Below, piece by piece: positions 25,647 through 35,470 of a stretch of DNA of 64,000 nt. The DNA is from an uncultured Chryseobacterium sp. (GTDB taxonomy: Bacteria; Bacteroidota; Bacteroidia; Flavobacteriales; Weeksellaceae). The notes beneath the pieces were generated by a model that had not been told where the DNA came from, did no database searches, and saw only the letters and a list, made by a program, of their open reading frames with translations. How positions within the stretch are numbered: position 1 is the first letter of the stretch; every line of letters starts with the position of its first letter. Made by a program: the position numbers and the translations under genes. The stretch is taken from assembly GCA_913774355.1 (NCBI GenBank), contig CAJYGB010000029.1, forward strand, positions 1 to 64,000. Direction: 5' to 3'.

Positions 25647-26375
25647 TTACTTTTTTTTATTAATGAAATGGTTTGACAATACTAAAGTAATTCCAATAAC
25701 GAGTACAAAATAGGCCACATCCTTAAAATCGATAAGCCCTCTCGTAAAGCCCAGGAAATGCTGATAAAAACCGACATTCTGCAAAATGAAATCGGCACCA
25801 CCCAACAGTTTATAGCTGGCCAGCTGCTCGATCCCGAAATACAGGATGAAGCACATAAACACACCCAGCAGATAAGCCATGATCTGGTTTTGAGACAGTG
25901 AAGAAGCCAGGATTCCCACACCGGAAAATGCGGCGATCAGGATGATCAACCCTGCGTAACTTCCGAAAGTCATTCCAAGGTCTATGTTTCCTTCCGGCAC
26001 ACCCAACACATACACGGTATAAAGGTAGATTAACGAAGGAATAAGACATAAGATCCCGACAATCCATACCGAAAGGAACTTCCCGAATACAAGGTCCGAA
26101 ACTTTTAAAGGCTGTGAAAAAAGCCAGTTCAGGGTACCGGTTTGCAGTTCTTCCGCAAAGGTTTTCATGGAAAGTGCCGGAATAATGAACATCAGCAGCC
26201 ATGGAACCAGCACAAAATAGCTTTGTAAGGATGCCATCCCGATTTCAAAAATATTGGAATCGTTCTCGAAAAAAAACAGAAACAATGTCGTAATCAGACT
26301 GAAGGCCGCGATGATCACCCACGCGCTCCAGTTTCCGAAATAACTCCAGAGTTCTTTTTTTAAAATTGCAATCAT
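25647..26375 (-). CDS. gldF: Gliding motility ABC transporter permease GldF
   Basis: 242 residues from the ATG at 26375; a TTG four codons upstream is possible but weaker. Six hydrophobic segments, and ALSMKTFAEELQTGTLNWLFSQPLKVSDLVFGKF (read in parts around TFAEELQTGTLNWLFSQPL) is the hallmark of ABC-2 permeases of this family. Tandem with gldG and 62 bp after the HemJ-like gene. Confidence 0.92.
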   Translation of the reverse strand: MIAILKKELWSYFGNWSAWVIIAAFSLITTLFLFFFENDSNIFEIGMASLQSYFVLVPWLLMFIIPALSMKTFAEELQTGTLNWLFSQPLKVSDLVFGKFLSVWIVGILCLIPSLIYLYTVYVLGVPEGNIDLGMTFGSYAGLIILIAAFSGVGILASSLSQNQIMAYLLGVFMCFILYFGIEQLASYKLLGGADFILQNVGFYQHFLGFTRGLIDFKDVAYFVLVIGITLVLSNHFINKKK

Positions 26376-26436
26376 AGTTTTTATCAAAAGGTTCAGGGAA
26401 GATGAGCATTCACAACTAAGTTCTCACCATTCACTA

Positions 26437-26991
26437 TTATTTATTACTTTTTTTGTTTTTATTGACCAGCTTAACGGTCATCATGATCAAAAATACCAGA
26501 ACGAAAAATCCGGTAATTAATTGCCACCAGTATTCGATAACCTGCGATTTCAGGATGACGGTGAAAACGACCAGGAAGAGAATAAAGGTTGCGATTTCAT
26601 TCGCCTGCCGAAGTTTGATGTTGGCCGTTTCAAGGGTATTCCCATTCAATTCTTTTAACCGAAGCACTTTTTTCCAGCACCAGTAATGGTAAATCGTCAG
26701 CCCGACAAGAAATGTCAGCTTCAGATGAAACCAGGGCGTTTTCATCAGTCCGGTATTCAGGAAGATCATCACCAACCCGCAGACTGCCATAATAATCCCT
26801 GCCGGAACCGTGATGATGTTCCACAGCCTGCGTGCCATGAAGGTGTATTGTTCTCTCAGGATCCGTTTTTTATCTTCTGCAAATGCATCGGTATCTTTAT
26901 AATAGACAAAGATCCTTACCAGATAAAAAATACCTGCAAAATAGCTTACCATAAAGATAATGTGAAGCGCTTTGATGATGGTGTAAAGCAT
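26437..26991 (-). CDS. HemJ/CopD-like membrane protein (protoporphyrinogen oxidase type)
   Basis: 184 residues, four to five membrane helices. LHIIFMVSYFAGIFYLVRIF, a conserved His in helix 1 (residue 10), WFHLKLTFLVGLTIYHYW and Arg in MARRLWNI match HemJ/UPF0093. HemJ oxidises protoporphyrinogen IX to protoporphyrin IX in bacteria lacking HemG/HemY. A CopD-like label is the alternative, but length and His positions favour HemJ. It lies upstream of gldFG with a 61-bp gap. Confidence 0.75.
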   Translation of the reverse strand: MLYTIIKALHIIFMVSYFAGIFYLVRIFVYYKDTDAFAEDKKRILREQYTFMARRLWNIITVPAGIIMAVCGLVMIFLNTGLMKTPWFHLKLTFLVGLTIYHYWCWKKVLRLKELNGNTLETANIKLRQANEIATFILFLVVFTVILKSQVIEYWWQLITGFFVLVFLIMMTVKLVNKNKKSNK

Positions 26992-27007
26992 CTTAAAAAT
27001 TTGTTTG

Positions 27008-27015
27008 CAAAGATA
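27008..27015 (-). promoter_or_regulatory. -7 element (TATCTTTG) for the HemJ-like gene
   Basis: Perfect TAnnTTTG on the minus strand, 16 nt before the ATG at 26991. Confidence 0.65.
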
Positions 27016-27138
27016 AGTTATTTCACAAAAAAAGAACGTTTTATACGAAAAAATGAAGGTGAAATAAGGATGATCAATATCAACTTAGAAACATAATGCA
27101 GAATATTCGGAATGGAAAAAACTTATTCTGTAAATAAC

Positions 27139-27166
27139 ATGGCTTTTTATGAGATTCCAAAGCCAT
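27139..27166 (-). terminator. Hairpin after the YwqK-like gene
   Basis: ATGGCTTT (27139-27146) pairs with AAAGCCAT (27159-27166). On the minus strand it follows the stop at 27188 but has only a partial T tail. Confidence 0.5.
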
Positions 27167-27187
27167 AAATAATTCAGAGTATATCTG

Positions 27188-27625
27188 TTACCGTACCATT
27201 GAAATACTGTCTGTTTTCTGTCCCTGCCGGTATACTTTTATGTAGAGCAGCTTTCCGTTTTCATCATAATATCTCCAAGGGCCGAAATAGAACCAGTGCT
27301 GCTCATGATCTGAAATTTCAAGCCTGGACTTGCCTTTTTCCATGATGTTGCCATTGGGAAAATACTTTTGGGTTTTTGTCACCTCTTTCCTGATCACATC
27401 CTTCTGATATTTCCTGCCATTGAAAGAAGTTTTCCAGGTTCTTACTTTTTCCCCATTCTTATATCTTCCGGAAGCCACCAGAGTACCTTCATCTGCCGAA
27501 TATTCTTCCACCCACTTCCCGTTCCGCCTGCTGACTTTCCGTTCGTCCTGGATATACTGATTTAGTTTTGTCTTACAGGAAATAAGAGACAGCATCATTA
27601 AAAAGGATATATAAAGTTTGTTCAT
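27188..27625 (-). CDS. YwqK/MORN-like lipoprotein
   Basis: 145 residues. Lipobox LSLISC (Cys17). The body has short repeats of the type GxWxxxxxxGxLxxxxxYxNGxK: RNGKWVEEYSADEGTLVASGRYKNGEKVRTW, then FPNGNIMEKG and YYDENGKLLYIKVYRQGQ (split to short segments here). This is the MORN_2/YwqK pattern, seen in proteins whose function is not settled. Single gene, promoter inside the preceding terminator. Confidence 0.65.
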   Translation of the reverse strand: MNKLYISFLMMLSLISCKTKLNQYIQDERKVSRRNGKWVEEYSADEGTLVASGRYKNGEKVRTWKTSFNGRKYQKDVIRKEVTKTQKYFPNGNIMEKGKSRLEISDHEQHWFYFGPWRYYDENGKLLYIKVYRQGQKTDSISMVR

Positions 27626-27626
27626 A

Positions 27627-27667
27627 AAAAAACAGGATTTCTACAAATATAAGAAATCCTGTTTTTA
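27627..27667 (-). terminator. kbl terminator with an embedded promoter
   Basis: On the minus strand, AACAGGATTTCT and AGAAATCCTGTT form a 12-bp stem ending in seven T. The loop holds TATATTTG (27644-27651), a perfect -7 element facing the YwqK-like gene, 18 nt from its ATG. Terminator and promoter therefore share the same DNA. Confidence 0.75.
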
Positions 27668-27694
27668 TTCTACAAATGTAGAGCTATTTATTTT

Positions 27695-28891
27695 TTAAGA
27701 AATTACATTCAGCTCTTTTCCCACTTTTTCAAAAGCGGCAATGGCTTTATCCAGATGTTCCCTGGTATGAGCCGCAGAAAGCTGAACCCTGATTCTCGCT
27801 TTTCCTTTCGGTACGACCGGATAGAAGAATCCGATTACGTAAATTCCTTCATCCATCAGTTTTTCTGCCATTTTCTGGGCTAAAGGCGCATCGTAAAGCA
27901 TTACCGGAACAATTGCTGCATCACCATCCGGAATATCGAAACCTTTGGCTTTCATTTCCGTCCTGAAATATTCGGCATTTTCCATTACCTTATCGCGAAG
28001 GGAAGTATCTTCGGAGATCATATCCAGCACCTTCAGTGCCGCTCCTACAATTCCCGGAGCTAAAGAGTTAGAGAATAAATACGGTCTGGAACGCTGTCTC
28101 AGCATATCGATGATTTCTTTCTTACCGGATGTAAATCCGCCCAGGGCACCACCCAACGCTTTTCCTAAAGTAGAGGTAATGATGTCTACCCTACCCATTA
28201 CATCATTTGCTTCGTGGGTTCCGCGTCCCGTTTTCCCGATAAATCCTGTGGCGTGGGAATCGTCCACCATAACCAGCGCATCGTATTTATCGGCCAGGTC
28301 ACAAACCCCTTTAAGGTCGGCTACAATTCCGTCCATGGAGAAAACCCCGTCGGTTACGATAATTTTAAACCGGTGATTTTTTTCGGAAGCAGCAATTAAT
28401 TGTGCTTCCAGGTCTTCCATATTGTTGTTTTTATAACGGTATCTTGCAGCTTTACATAAACGAACCCCATCGATAATCGAAGCATGGTTCAGCTCATCCG
28501 AAATAATCGCATCCTCCTCGGTAAATAACGGCTCGAAAACCCCACCGTTCGCATCAAAACAGGCAGCATACAAAATGGTATCCTCAAGTCCCAGGAAGTC
28601 GGCAATCTTCTGCTCCAGCTGCTTGTGGATATCCTGGGTCCCGCAGATAAAACGTACCGAAGACATTCCGTAACCGTGTGATCCGATCATATCCTGGGAA
28701 GCTTTCATCACTTCGGGATTGTTGGATAATCCCAGATAATTGTTGGCACAGAAGTTCAGAAGCTTTTTTCCGTTGGCTTCTATTTCCGCACTCTGCTGGG
28801 AAGTGATGATCCGTTCTTTTTTGTAAAGCCCGTCATTCTCAATATTCTGTAGTTCATTCCGTAAATTTTCAAGATACTTTTCAGAGATCAT
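27695..28891 (-). CDS. kbl: Glycine C-acetyltransferase (2-amino-3-ketobutyrate CoA ligase)
   Basis: 398 residues, full length. PLP-dependent alpha-oxoamine synthase fold: [41 protein letters not shown] and the PLP lysine in [14 protein letters not shown] near residue 240. It splits 2-amino-3-ketobutyrate with CoA to glycine and acetyl-CoA in threonine breakdown, usually with threonine dehydrogenase (Tdh), which is not in this window. BioF and other AOS members are alternatives, but the sequence fits Kbl best. Confidence 0.93.
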   Translation of the reverse strand: MISEKYLENLRNELQNIENDGLYKKERIITSQQSAEIEANGKKLLNFCANNYLGLSNNPEVMKASQDMIGSHGYGMSSVRFICGTQDIHKQLEQKIADFLGLEDTILYAACFDANGGVFEPLFTEEDAIISDELNHASIIDGVRLCKAARYRYKNNNMEDLEAQLIAASEKNHRFKIIVTDGVFSMDGIVADLKGVCDLADKYDALVMVDDSHATGFIGKTGRGTHEANDVMGRVDIITSTLGKALGGALGGFTSGKKEIIDMLRQRSRPYLFSNSLAPGIVGAALKVLDMISEDTSLRDKVMENAEYFRTEMKAKGFDIPDGDAAIVPVMLYDAPLAQKMAEKLMDEGIYVIGFFYPVVPKGKARIRVQLSAAHTREHLDKAIAAFEKVGKELNVIS

Positions 28892-28922
28892 TTCTAGTAA
28901 TTTTTAAGATGCGCTAATTTAA

Positions 28923-28957
28923 TAAAAAAAGCCGTTTCGCACTTATGAAACGGCTTT
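28923..28957 (-). terminator. Terminator after the M1 peptidase gene
   Basis: AAAGCCGTTTC (28928-28938) pairs with GAAACGGCTTT (28947-28957); the minus-strand transcript ends in a T run. Confidence 0.85.
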
Positions 28958-28979
28958 GTTATTTGTATCAGGGGAAATT

Positions 28980-30902
28980 TTATTTCTTCAAAAACTTCAC
29001 TTTCTTATCATTAATCCTGAAAATGTAGGTTCCCGGAACCAGTTCGGAAATGTTAATCGGCTTTTCAGGCTGAAAGGTTCCTTTTCGCACCAGTTTCCCG
29101 TCAATGAAATAAATTGTGAAATCTGCCGGCTGATCGATTCCTTTCAGATTCAATTCGTTTTTAGCAGGATTCGGATATAAAGCAAACTCATCTTTACCGG
29201 TTTCTGAAACTGTTAACGTATTATCCTGAGCTACCGTAGAATTCTTTTCCAGGATCTGGTACTCATAATTGAATTCCACACTGGCTACCGGAAAGTTTAC
29301 GGTCTGTGTAAAATACTGGTTGTTGGAAGTATTGTTCAAGGCAAAATAAGCAACCTGCCCTCCGGTACCGTTTACTTTAATCGGCAACGGCATTTCAAAG
29401 AAGGATACTGTTGAACTGCTCTGCGTCTGTGCAGCCCTGAAGGTCACGGTGTTTCCAACCTGTTTCCAGCGGATATCATAGATCGGATACCCTTCACCAT
29501 AAATCCAGTCGTTGAAAAACTCGGTAAAATCTTTTCCGGTAGAGGTAAGCAAAGAAGTTTTAAAATCCTGTGTTCTGGCATAATTATATGCCAGAGCCGG
29601 CCTTGAATTATAGTCCTGAAGTGCCTGATAGAAAGCGGCATCCCCAAGAATCCATTTGATCATTCTTAAAACATAACCTCCTTTAGAATAAGACAGCCTT
29701 CCATTGAAAATCATTCCTACATTTGTTAAATTGGCATCCGAAACGTATACACTTCCACCGGGAGCACTGGTGATATAATTTTTCTGTCCTAAGAGATAAT
29801 TTAAAAAGTCCGTATTCGACATCAGTAATTTTTCATTGGCCAGATGCTCTCCGTAAGTGGCAAAACCTTCATTCAGCCAGATATCGTTCCATGCACCACA
29901 GGTTATCTTATCGCCAAACCACTGATGAGTCAGCTCATGAGCGATCAGGCCTCTGCTCCAGCCTCCCATCGATGACATGGTCTGATGTTCCATTCCACCG
30001 CCCGCCTGAAATTCCATGTGCCCGTATTTCTCGTTTCTGAAAGGATAAGGGCCGAAATAGGTTTCAAAAGTATTCATCACGGTTTTTGTCCAGTCGATAT
30101 TACTCATATTAGTGGTATTCGTTGAAGTGGACGGAAAAACATAATTGATGAACGGAAAAGGGGGATTCCCCATGGTATCGGTCAGTTTCACAAAATTGGT
30201 TACCGAAAATGCTATTAAGTATGCTGCAGTAGGATATTGAGTACGCCAGAAAGTAAGCTTCTGTCCGTTTCCTAACACCGTTTCGGACATCAGTTTCCCG
30301 TTTGAAGCTACGCTGTATTGGGATGGAGTGGTAATTTTCACATCTACCCTTTCGATTTTATCATTTAAACTCTGCTTGGTCGGGAACCAGTCCTGTGCCC
30401 CGTAAGGCTCACTCAAAGTAGAGAGTACCGCCGTTCCGCCCTGGGTTCCGTTAAAGAAGGCATTGTTCGCCGTCGTAGGTGCTCCTGAATAGGTAATGGT
30501 AAGAGAATCCAGCACATTGGCAGCCAGTGCCGACTGAAAATTAATTTTCACTTCTTTGCTGGAAAGCTGCTGGAAAGTCAGTGTATTCCCATGATACTGC
30601 ACCTGGGAGACTGTCATCTGGTTGTCAAGATCAAAATAAATATTACTTATATTCTGGTTCGGCTTGAAGTGGGAGGTTACCGATCCTGAAACATTATAGA
30701 CTGCCGGATTGATGTTTAAATCGAGCCTCTGATACTGCAGATCGTAATTCAGCGTGTTCGGATTGATGTTTCCTACGGCCATTTTCTGCGCAAAGGATTT
30801 CATTTCCTTCGCCATCATGGCTTTTCGTTCGATATTATCACTTTGAGCGCAAAATTGCTGGAAAACAAAGACGCTCAGTACCAAAAAGTAAATTTTCTTC
30901 AT
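28980..30902 (-). CDS. T9SS-secreted M1-family aminopeptidase
   Basis: 640 residues. Signal peptide to FCAQ. The GxMEN-type motif reads GGMEH (302-306), then zinc motif HELTHQW (His322, Glu323, His326) and NEGFA (Glu345) 18 residues later: a complete gluzincin site. A T9SS type A domain closes the protein (ALYPNPAKNELNLKG, FTIYFIDGKLVRKG, PGTYIFRI). It should be a secreted or surface exopeptidase working on peptides. It has its own promoter and terminator. Confidence 0.9.
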   Translation of the reverse strand: MKKIYFLVLSVFVFQQFCAQSDNIERKAMMAKEMKSFAQKMAVGNINPNTLNYDLQYQRLDLNINPAVYNVSGSVTSHFKPNQNISNIYFDLDNQMTVSQVQYHGNTLTFQQLSSKEVKINFQSALAANVLDSLTITYSGAPTTANNAFFNGTQGGTAVLSTLSEPYGAQDWFPTKQSLNDKIERVDVKITTPSQYSVASNGKLMSETVLGNGQKLTFWRTQYPTAAYLIAFSVTNFVKLTDTMGNPPFPFINYVFPSTSTNTTNMSNIDWTKTVMNTFETYFGPYPFRNEKYGHMEFQAGGGMEHQTMSSMGGWSRGLIAHELTHQWFGDKITCGAWNDIWLNEGFATYGEHLANEKLLMSNTDFLNYLLGQKNYITSAPGGSVYVSDANLTNVGMIFNGRLSYSKGGYVLRMIKWILGDAAFYQALQDYNSRPALAYNYARTQDFKTSLLTSTGKDFTEFFNDWIYGEGYPIYDIRWKQVGNTVTFRAAQTQSSSTVSFFEMPLPIKVNGTGGQVAYFALNNTSNNQYFTQTVNFPVASVEFNYEYQILEKNSTVAQDNTLTVSETGKDEFALYPNPAKNELNLKGIDQPADFTIYFIDGKLVRKGTFQPEKPINISELVPGTYIFRINDKKVKFLKK

Positions 30903-30919
30903 TCTTAAATTAATTATAT

Positions 30920-30927
30920 CAAAGATA
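30920..30927 (-). promoter_or_regulatory. -7 element (TATCTTTG) for the M1 peptidase
   Basis: Perfect TAnnTTTG, 17 nt before the ATG at 30902 and only 7 bp from the dacB terminator. Confidence 0.65.
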
Positions 30928-30932
30928 TAAAA

Positions 30933-30963
30933 AAACCTTTCAATCGTTGATTAAAAGGCCTTT
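30933..30963 (-). terminator. Terminator after dacB
   Basis: On the minus strand AAGGCCTTTTAAT and ATTGAAAGGTT pair with one mismatch and run into seven T. Confidence 0.65.
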
Positions 30964-30985
30964 ATCTTAATTAAATTTTAATGTT

Positions 30986-32458
30986 CTATAAATCCAGTGC
31001 AGGCTCCAGAATTTTCTCCATTCTTTTCTTCACCATATCTACCGATCCTGCATAATTGTTTACCATCAGAGAAAAAACCAGTGTTTTCCCGGTGTTGGTT
31101 TTCAGGTATCCCGCCAGTGTTTTCACCTTGTTTAACGTTCCGGTTTTGGCAAATACCTGTCCGTTTCCAAGACCGTTGAACATTCTTTTCAGCGTTCCGG
31201 ATTGTCCTCCCACCGGTAATGAATTCAGATAGGTCTTATAAAACTTTTCATCCATTAAAGAGGTCAGGAATTTAGCCTGGGCAATCGGTGTTACATTGTT
31301 GCTTCTGGAAAGCCCGCTGCCGTCGATGTAGTTAAGACCCATCATATCAAACCCATGATTTTTAAGATGTTCCGTCACAACTTTTCTGCCGGATTCGGTA
31401 GTCTGGTCACCTAAACTCTGAAAACCTACTGTTTTTAAAAGAGCTTCTGCTAATCCGTTATCGCTATGCTGATTGGTATAGTAAATAATATCTGCCAAGG
31501 TAGGAGATTTGTACACGGAAACCATTTTTCTGCCTTCCGGGTTGGCATCCGTCATTTTAGGAATTACTTTTCCGGTTACGGGAATCCCGCTCTTCACTAA
31601 AGTGGTTCTAAAAGTATTGGCTAAATAAGCAGGTGCATCAGGCAATTTTGTTGTTAACATTCCGTCACCTTCATATTTATCGGCATATACCATCTGATTA
31701 TTGTATGGAGAAACGTAGAAGAATTTTTTGTCTGCCGAAAGAGCTGCTGATTTTTTCACGATCAGTTTTTCGTTCGCTGGGTTGATCTCGCGTGTGGTTC
31801 CTGCCGGTAAGTAGTAATTGTTGTTTTCCAACCAGACAACATTTTCCGGAAGCCTGGAAATATTGCCTTTGAAAAGCGCTGTCTGGATAATAATATCACC
31901 ATTTACCTTTTTGATACCTTCGCGGGAAAGCCCTTCTTTAAAATCCGTCACGATGTCCCGGTAAGCCCATGCTCCGCCTTTATTGGTTCCCAATGAAGGG
32001 TCGCCACTGCCTAGGATATACAGGTTTCCGTTCAGTACTCCGTTTTCGTCCACACTTCCGGAATATTCCAGCTGGGTATTCCACCGGTAATTCTCACCCA
32101 GCATGCTCATGGCTGTTTCCGTTGTCAGCAATTTGGTGGTGGAAGCCGGAACCAGCGGGGTATTTTCGTTATACGAAGAAATAACCTTCTTCGTTTTCGG
32201 GTCGTACACGACAAAGCCCCAGGTTGCATTTTTCAGCACCGGATCGGCCATCATTGTGTTTACACTAATGTCTACAAGTTCTTTAGGCGACAAAATGGTT
32301 TTCTCCACCATGGAAGTGATGGGCGAAGGTAAGTTTAAACTGCTCTTCTGATTTTCGTATGCCTGAGAATAAAGAACGGTAGATACAGTAGACTGTGCCA
32401 GGAAAAACCCTGAGGCCAACACTGCAACACCTGAAATATATTTTCTGAAATTTACCAT
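30986..32458 (-). CDS. dacB: D-alanyl-D-alanine carboxypeptidase/endopeptidase (PBP4, DacB)
   Basis: 490 residues with a signal peptide. All three penicillin-binding motifs are present: STTK (106-109, nucleophile Ser106), SDN in QHSDNGLAEALLKTVG and KTG in FAKTGTLNKV. The insertion between motifs 1 and 2 matches class C type 4 enzymes. It trims or cuts peptidoglycan cross-links in the periplasm. Single gene between priA and the M1 peptidase. Confidence 0.93.
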   Translation of the reverse strand: MVNFRKYISGVAVLASGFFLAQSTVSTVLYSQAYENQKSSLNLPSPITSMVEKTILSPKELVDISVNTMMADPVLKNATWGFVVYDPKTKKVISSYNENTPLVPASTTKLLTTETAMSMLGENYRWNTQLEYSGSVDENGVLNGNLYILGSGDPSLGTNKGGAWAYRDIVTDFKEGLSREGIKKVNGDIIIQTALFKGNISRLPENVVWLENNNYYLPAGTTREINPANEKLIVKKSAALSADKKFFYVSPYNNQMVYADKYEGDGMLTTKLPDAPAYLANTFRTTLVKSGIPVTGKVIPKMTDANPEGRKMVSVYKSPTLADIIYYTNQHSDNGLAEALLKTVGFQSLGDQTTESGRKVVTEHLKNHGFDMMGLNYIDGSGLSRSNNVTPIAQAKFLTSLMDEKFYKTYLNSLPVGGQSGTLKRMFNGLGNGQVFAKTGTLNKVKTLAGYLKTNTGKTLVFSLMVNNYAGSVDMVKKRMEKILEPALDL

Positions 32459-32619
32459 CGATCTTTCAATTTTTGTTATATTTTGGATTGGATAAGAGAC
32501 AATGGGTTAAATTGAATGTTAAACTCCAAACATATAATCAACGTCCAAATGTAGAAAATATTGTTGTATGGCAGTTCAGTAGACTATTATAAAAAGTCTA
32601 TAAATTTTGTTAAAAAATG

Positions 32620-35067
32620 TTAAAAATCAACAAATACATCTTTTTTAATACTTTGATAGGCAGGGATTTCCTCAAATTCTTTAATGCTTGCCAACACCAG
32701 CTTTTTGTATTCCTCATACTTTTTGCCACGGGGAAGCTTGAGCATGATCTGAAACTGGTACAGGTTATTGAGCCGGGCAATCTGAGCTTTTTCCGGGCCT
32801 AAAATACAATCTTCCGGCAAATATTTCCTGAGGATGGAACCCAGAAACTGGGAAGCACGGTTGGCCTTATCTTCACGGCGGTGCTTCAGTTCGATCATAA
32901 TTAATTTCGTAAATGGCGGATAGTGGAATTTCTGGCGTTCCGTCAGGATGTATTTATAAATCCTGGCCGGATTATGCATCTTGATCAGCTGGAAAACGGA
33001 ATGTTCCGGATTAAAGGTCTGGATCAGGATTTTTCCTTTTCCGGAAACCCTTCCCGCTCTTCCGGAAACCTGGGTGATGAGCTGATACGCTCTTTCTTCC
33101 GCCCGGAAATCCTGAACATAAAGTAAAGAATCCGCCTTCGGAATAGCGACCAGTTCGATATGATCGAAGTCCAGACCTTTGGAAATCATCTGAGTTCCGA
33201 CCACAATATCGGTTTCCCGGTCTTCGATTTTTTCGTACAGTTTTTCGTAAGCAAATTTTTTCCGCATAGAATCCACGTCCATCCGATCCACTTCGTTATC
33301 CGGAAACAGCTTGGAAACTTCTTCATGAATCTGTTCCACGCCCACTCCTCTTTCATTGAGGTTCTCGGAGTGGCACTTCGGGCAGGTTTTCGGTTTGGAA
33401 GCGCGCTGGCCGCAGTAATGGCATTTCATTTCATTGGCAGCCTTGTGATAGGTCATCACCACATCACAATTGGAACAGTAGTTTACATATCCGCAGGTCT
33501 CACATTCCACCACGTTGGCGTAACCACGGCGGTTGTGAAGAACAATGGCCTGGCTCCGCTCTTCCAGCACTTTTTTCATTTCATCGATCAGATGCAGCGA
33601 AAAATTCCCGGATATTTTTTTGGAATCCTGGGCTTCCTTGAAGTTGATGATCTCATATTCCGGCAGGCTGACGTTGCCGAAACGTTCTTCCAGGAAGATG
33701 TATTTCATTTTTTCCTTCCTTGCATTGTAATAACTTTCTACGGAAGGTGTTGCCGAACCTAGAATGACACGTGCACCATAAAAATTCCCAAGTACCAGAG
33801 CTGCATCTTTCGCATTGAAATACGGCGATACTTCCCTCGGCCTGTAGGCGGAATCGTGTTCTTCATCTACGACAATCAGTCCTAAATTCTGAAACGGCAG
33901 GAATAAGGCATTCCGGGTTCCGATCAGGATTTTAATGTCGTTTTGCCGGATTCTCCGCCATACTTCCACCCTTTCAAAATCAGTGAGTTTCTGATGATAA
34001 AAGCCGAGCTGGCGGCCGTATTTTTTTTCCAGCCGCTGGGTAATCTGTTTGGTTAATGATATTTCGGGAAGCAGGAACAGGACATTCCGGCCTTCGCTGA
34101 TACATTCTTCAATTTTCTCTAAATACAAATGGGTTTTCCCCGATGAAGTTACGCCGTGAAGCAGAACATTCTTTCCATCTTCAAATGCCTCATCGATTTC
34201 CGTTTTGGCAGTTTTCTGGGCTTCGGAAAGTTCCTCGAGCGCTTCAATTTCACCTTCATAGCTTTCCAGCCGGTCTTTCTGCATGTAATATTCCTCTACG
34301 AGGTTTTTATCGGCCAAAGCTTTAAAATGGGAACTTCCGAAGTAACCGTCCTCAAAGAGATCCGATTTTTTCAGGCGAAGATCCGGATTTTCGCTCTGTT
34401 TTTCAAGGATATGGAGAAAAAGATCTTTCTGTTTCCTGGCTTTATTCAATTTCAACAGGATTTCCGTGAGTTTTTCATTCTCTAAAACCCCGTCTTTGAT
34501 TTTTACGTAAGCAATTTCTTTTGCCCTGTATTTTTCCGCAATTTTTTCATCAATTTCAATATACTGCAGATCAATTAATGAATTGACGGTCTTGACGATG
34601 TCTTTTTTCGGAATGAAGGCCTCGATATCGGTAAGGTTAATTAGCTGACGGACTTCCAGTGCCTGAATGAGGTACATTTCATTGACATCGAGGTTTTCAA
34701 AATCAACGGTAACGTTCGGTTTCAGCTTCAGGTAGGTTTCACTTTCGAGTTTCAGGGAAGAAGGAAACGCAAAACGGTAGATTTCCCCCAGTCCGCACAG
34801 GTAATAGTCGGACAGCCAGTTCCAGAACCGGATCTGGTCCTCCGGAACGATCGGCTGATCATCCAGCAAACTGATGACTTCTTTCGCAATAAATGTTTCA
34901 GGCGTGTTGTCGTGAAGTTCAAAGACAATGCCCGTATAGATTTTTTTTCCGCCGAACGGAACCAGCACCCGCATTCCGATCCGGATTCCGGACATTAATT
35001 CTTCAGGAATTTTATAGGTAAAGGATCCTTTCAAGTTTAACGGTAAAATAATCTGGGCGTAATTCAA
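32620..35067 (-). CDS. priA: Primosomal protein N' (replication restart helicase PriA)
   Basis: 815 residues. N-terminal 3'-DNA-binding domain (PLNLKGSFTYKIPEEL), helicase Walker A HGVTSSGKTHLYLEKI, DEEH box VVDEEHDSAYRP, the Cys-rich zinc module (CETCGYVNYCSNC, then CHYCGQRASKPKTCPKC) and the SF2 C-terminal motifs QVSGRAGRVSGKG. It reloads the replisome at stalled forks. The frame begins with TTG (35065-35067), since no earlier in-frame ATG is near and the next residues NYAQIILPL match the family's N-terminus; TTG is the likely start. Confidence 0.95.
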   Translation of the reverse strand: MNYAQIILPLNLKGSFTYKIPEELMSGIRIGMRVLVPFGGKKIYTGIVFELHDNTPETFIAKEVISLLDDQPIVPEDQIRFWNWLSDYYLCGLGEIYRFAFPSSLKLESETYLKLKPNVTVDFENLDVNEMYLIQALEVRQLINLTDIEAFIPKKDIVKTVNSLIDLQYIEIDEKIAEKYRAKEIAYVKIKDGVLENEKLTEILLKLNKARKQKDLFLHILEKQSENPDLRLKKSDLFEDGYFGSSHFKALADKNLVEEYYMQKDRLESYEGEIEALEELSEAQKTAKTEIDEAFEDGKNVLLHGVTSSGKTHLYLEKIEECISEGRNVLFLLPEISLTKQITQRLEKKYGRQLGFYHQKLTDFERVEVWRRIRQNDIKILIGTRNALFLPFQNLGLIVVDEEHDSAYRPREVSPYFNAKDAALVLGNFYGARVILGSATPSVESYYNARKEKMKYIFLEERFGNVSLPEYEIINFKEAQDSKKISGNFSLHLIDEMKKVLEERSQAIVLHNRRGYANVVECETCGYVNYCSNCDVVMTYHKAANEMKCHYCGQRASKPKTCPKCHSENLNERGVGVEQIHEEVSKLFPDNEVDRMDVDSMRKKFAYEKLYEKIEDRETDIVVGTQMISKGLDFDHIELVAIPKADSLLYVQDFRAEERAYQLITQVSGRAGRVSGKGKILIQTFNPEHSVFQLIKMHNPARIYKYILTERQKFHYPPFTKLIMIELKHRREDKANRASQFLGSILRKYLPEDCILGPEKAQIARLNNLYQFQIMLKLPRGKKYEEYKKLVLASIKEFEEIPAYQSIKKDVFVDF

Positions 35068-35160
35068 GAGAAATATTTAAAGTGTAAAATTAAAATTTTC
35101 CGGAGAGAAGTGCAATTTTTAAGGAAGTTAAATGGATGAGTTTTTTATTGGAGATCTGTT

Positions 35161-35379
35161 TTTGAAACGCGACGTGCGCGAAGGTTTTTTTTTAAGTATT
35201 GAGAATATTTTACGGGCGCAAGGGCGTTTCACTCAGCAAATGAGCAGTAACGCTGATCATTGAGTGGTGATTGTAATTAATTATAATTCTGAATTGAGCT
35301 TTTTATCGTAGATATGTTTCAAACGTGACGCTCGCCAAGATTTCTTTTTAAAGTATGGAGAATATTTTCCTGGCGCAAC
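35161..35379. repeat. Imperfect direct repeat pair (~63 bp)
   Basis: Copies at 35161-35223 and 35317-35379 share ACG-GACG-CGC-AAG and, near the end, GAGAATATTTT followed by GGCGCAA. About four in five bases agree. Origin unknown. Confidence 0.65.
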
Positions 35380-35386
35380 CCGTCAC

Positions 35387-35470
35387 AGCCCGGATAGAAA
35401 CGGTACCCCACAGCAAGTGTTGGCCCTGGCGGCAGTGCGAGGAGTAAGAGTGGATAGCCGGATAAGCTCC
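35387..35470 (+). ncRNA. Structured two-block intergenic element, copy 1
   Basis: 5' block 35387-35414 (AGCCCGGAT, then CCCCACAGC) and 3' block 35437-35469 (GCGAGGAGTA, then AGCCGGA and AAGCTC) recur almost unchanged at 54479-54602 with a different, longer middle. Conserved ends can pair (AGC with GCT; CCGG with CCGG), as expected of an RNA hairpin or a mobile structured repeat. It may belong to a known Bacteroidota intergenic RNA family; I cannot name it safely. Confidence 0.45.

Noticed and set aside
33160..33762. 200-codon plus-strand frame
   Set aside because: It is antisense to priA in the zinc and helicase region; the minus-strand product is clearly PriA and this frame's residues look like no protein.
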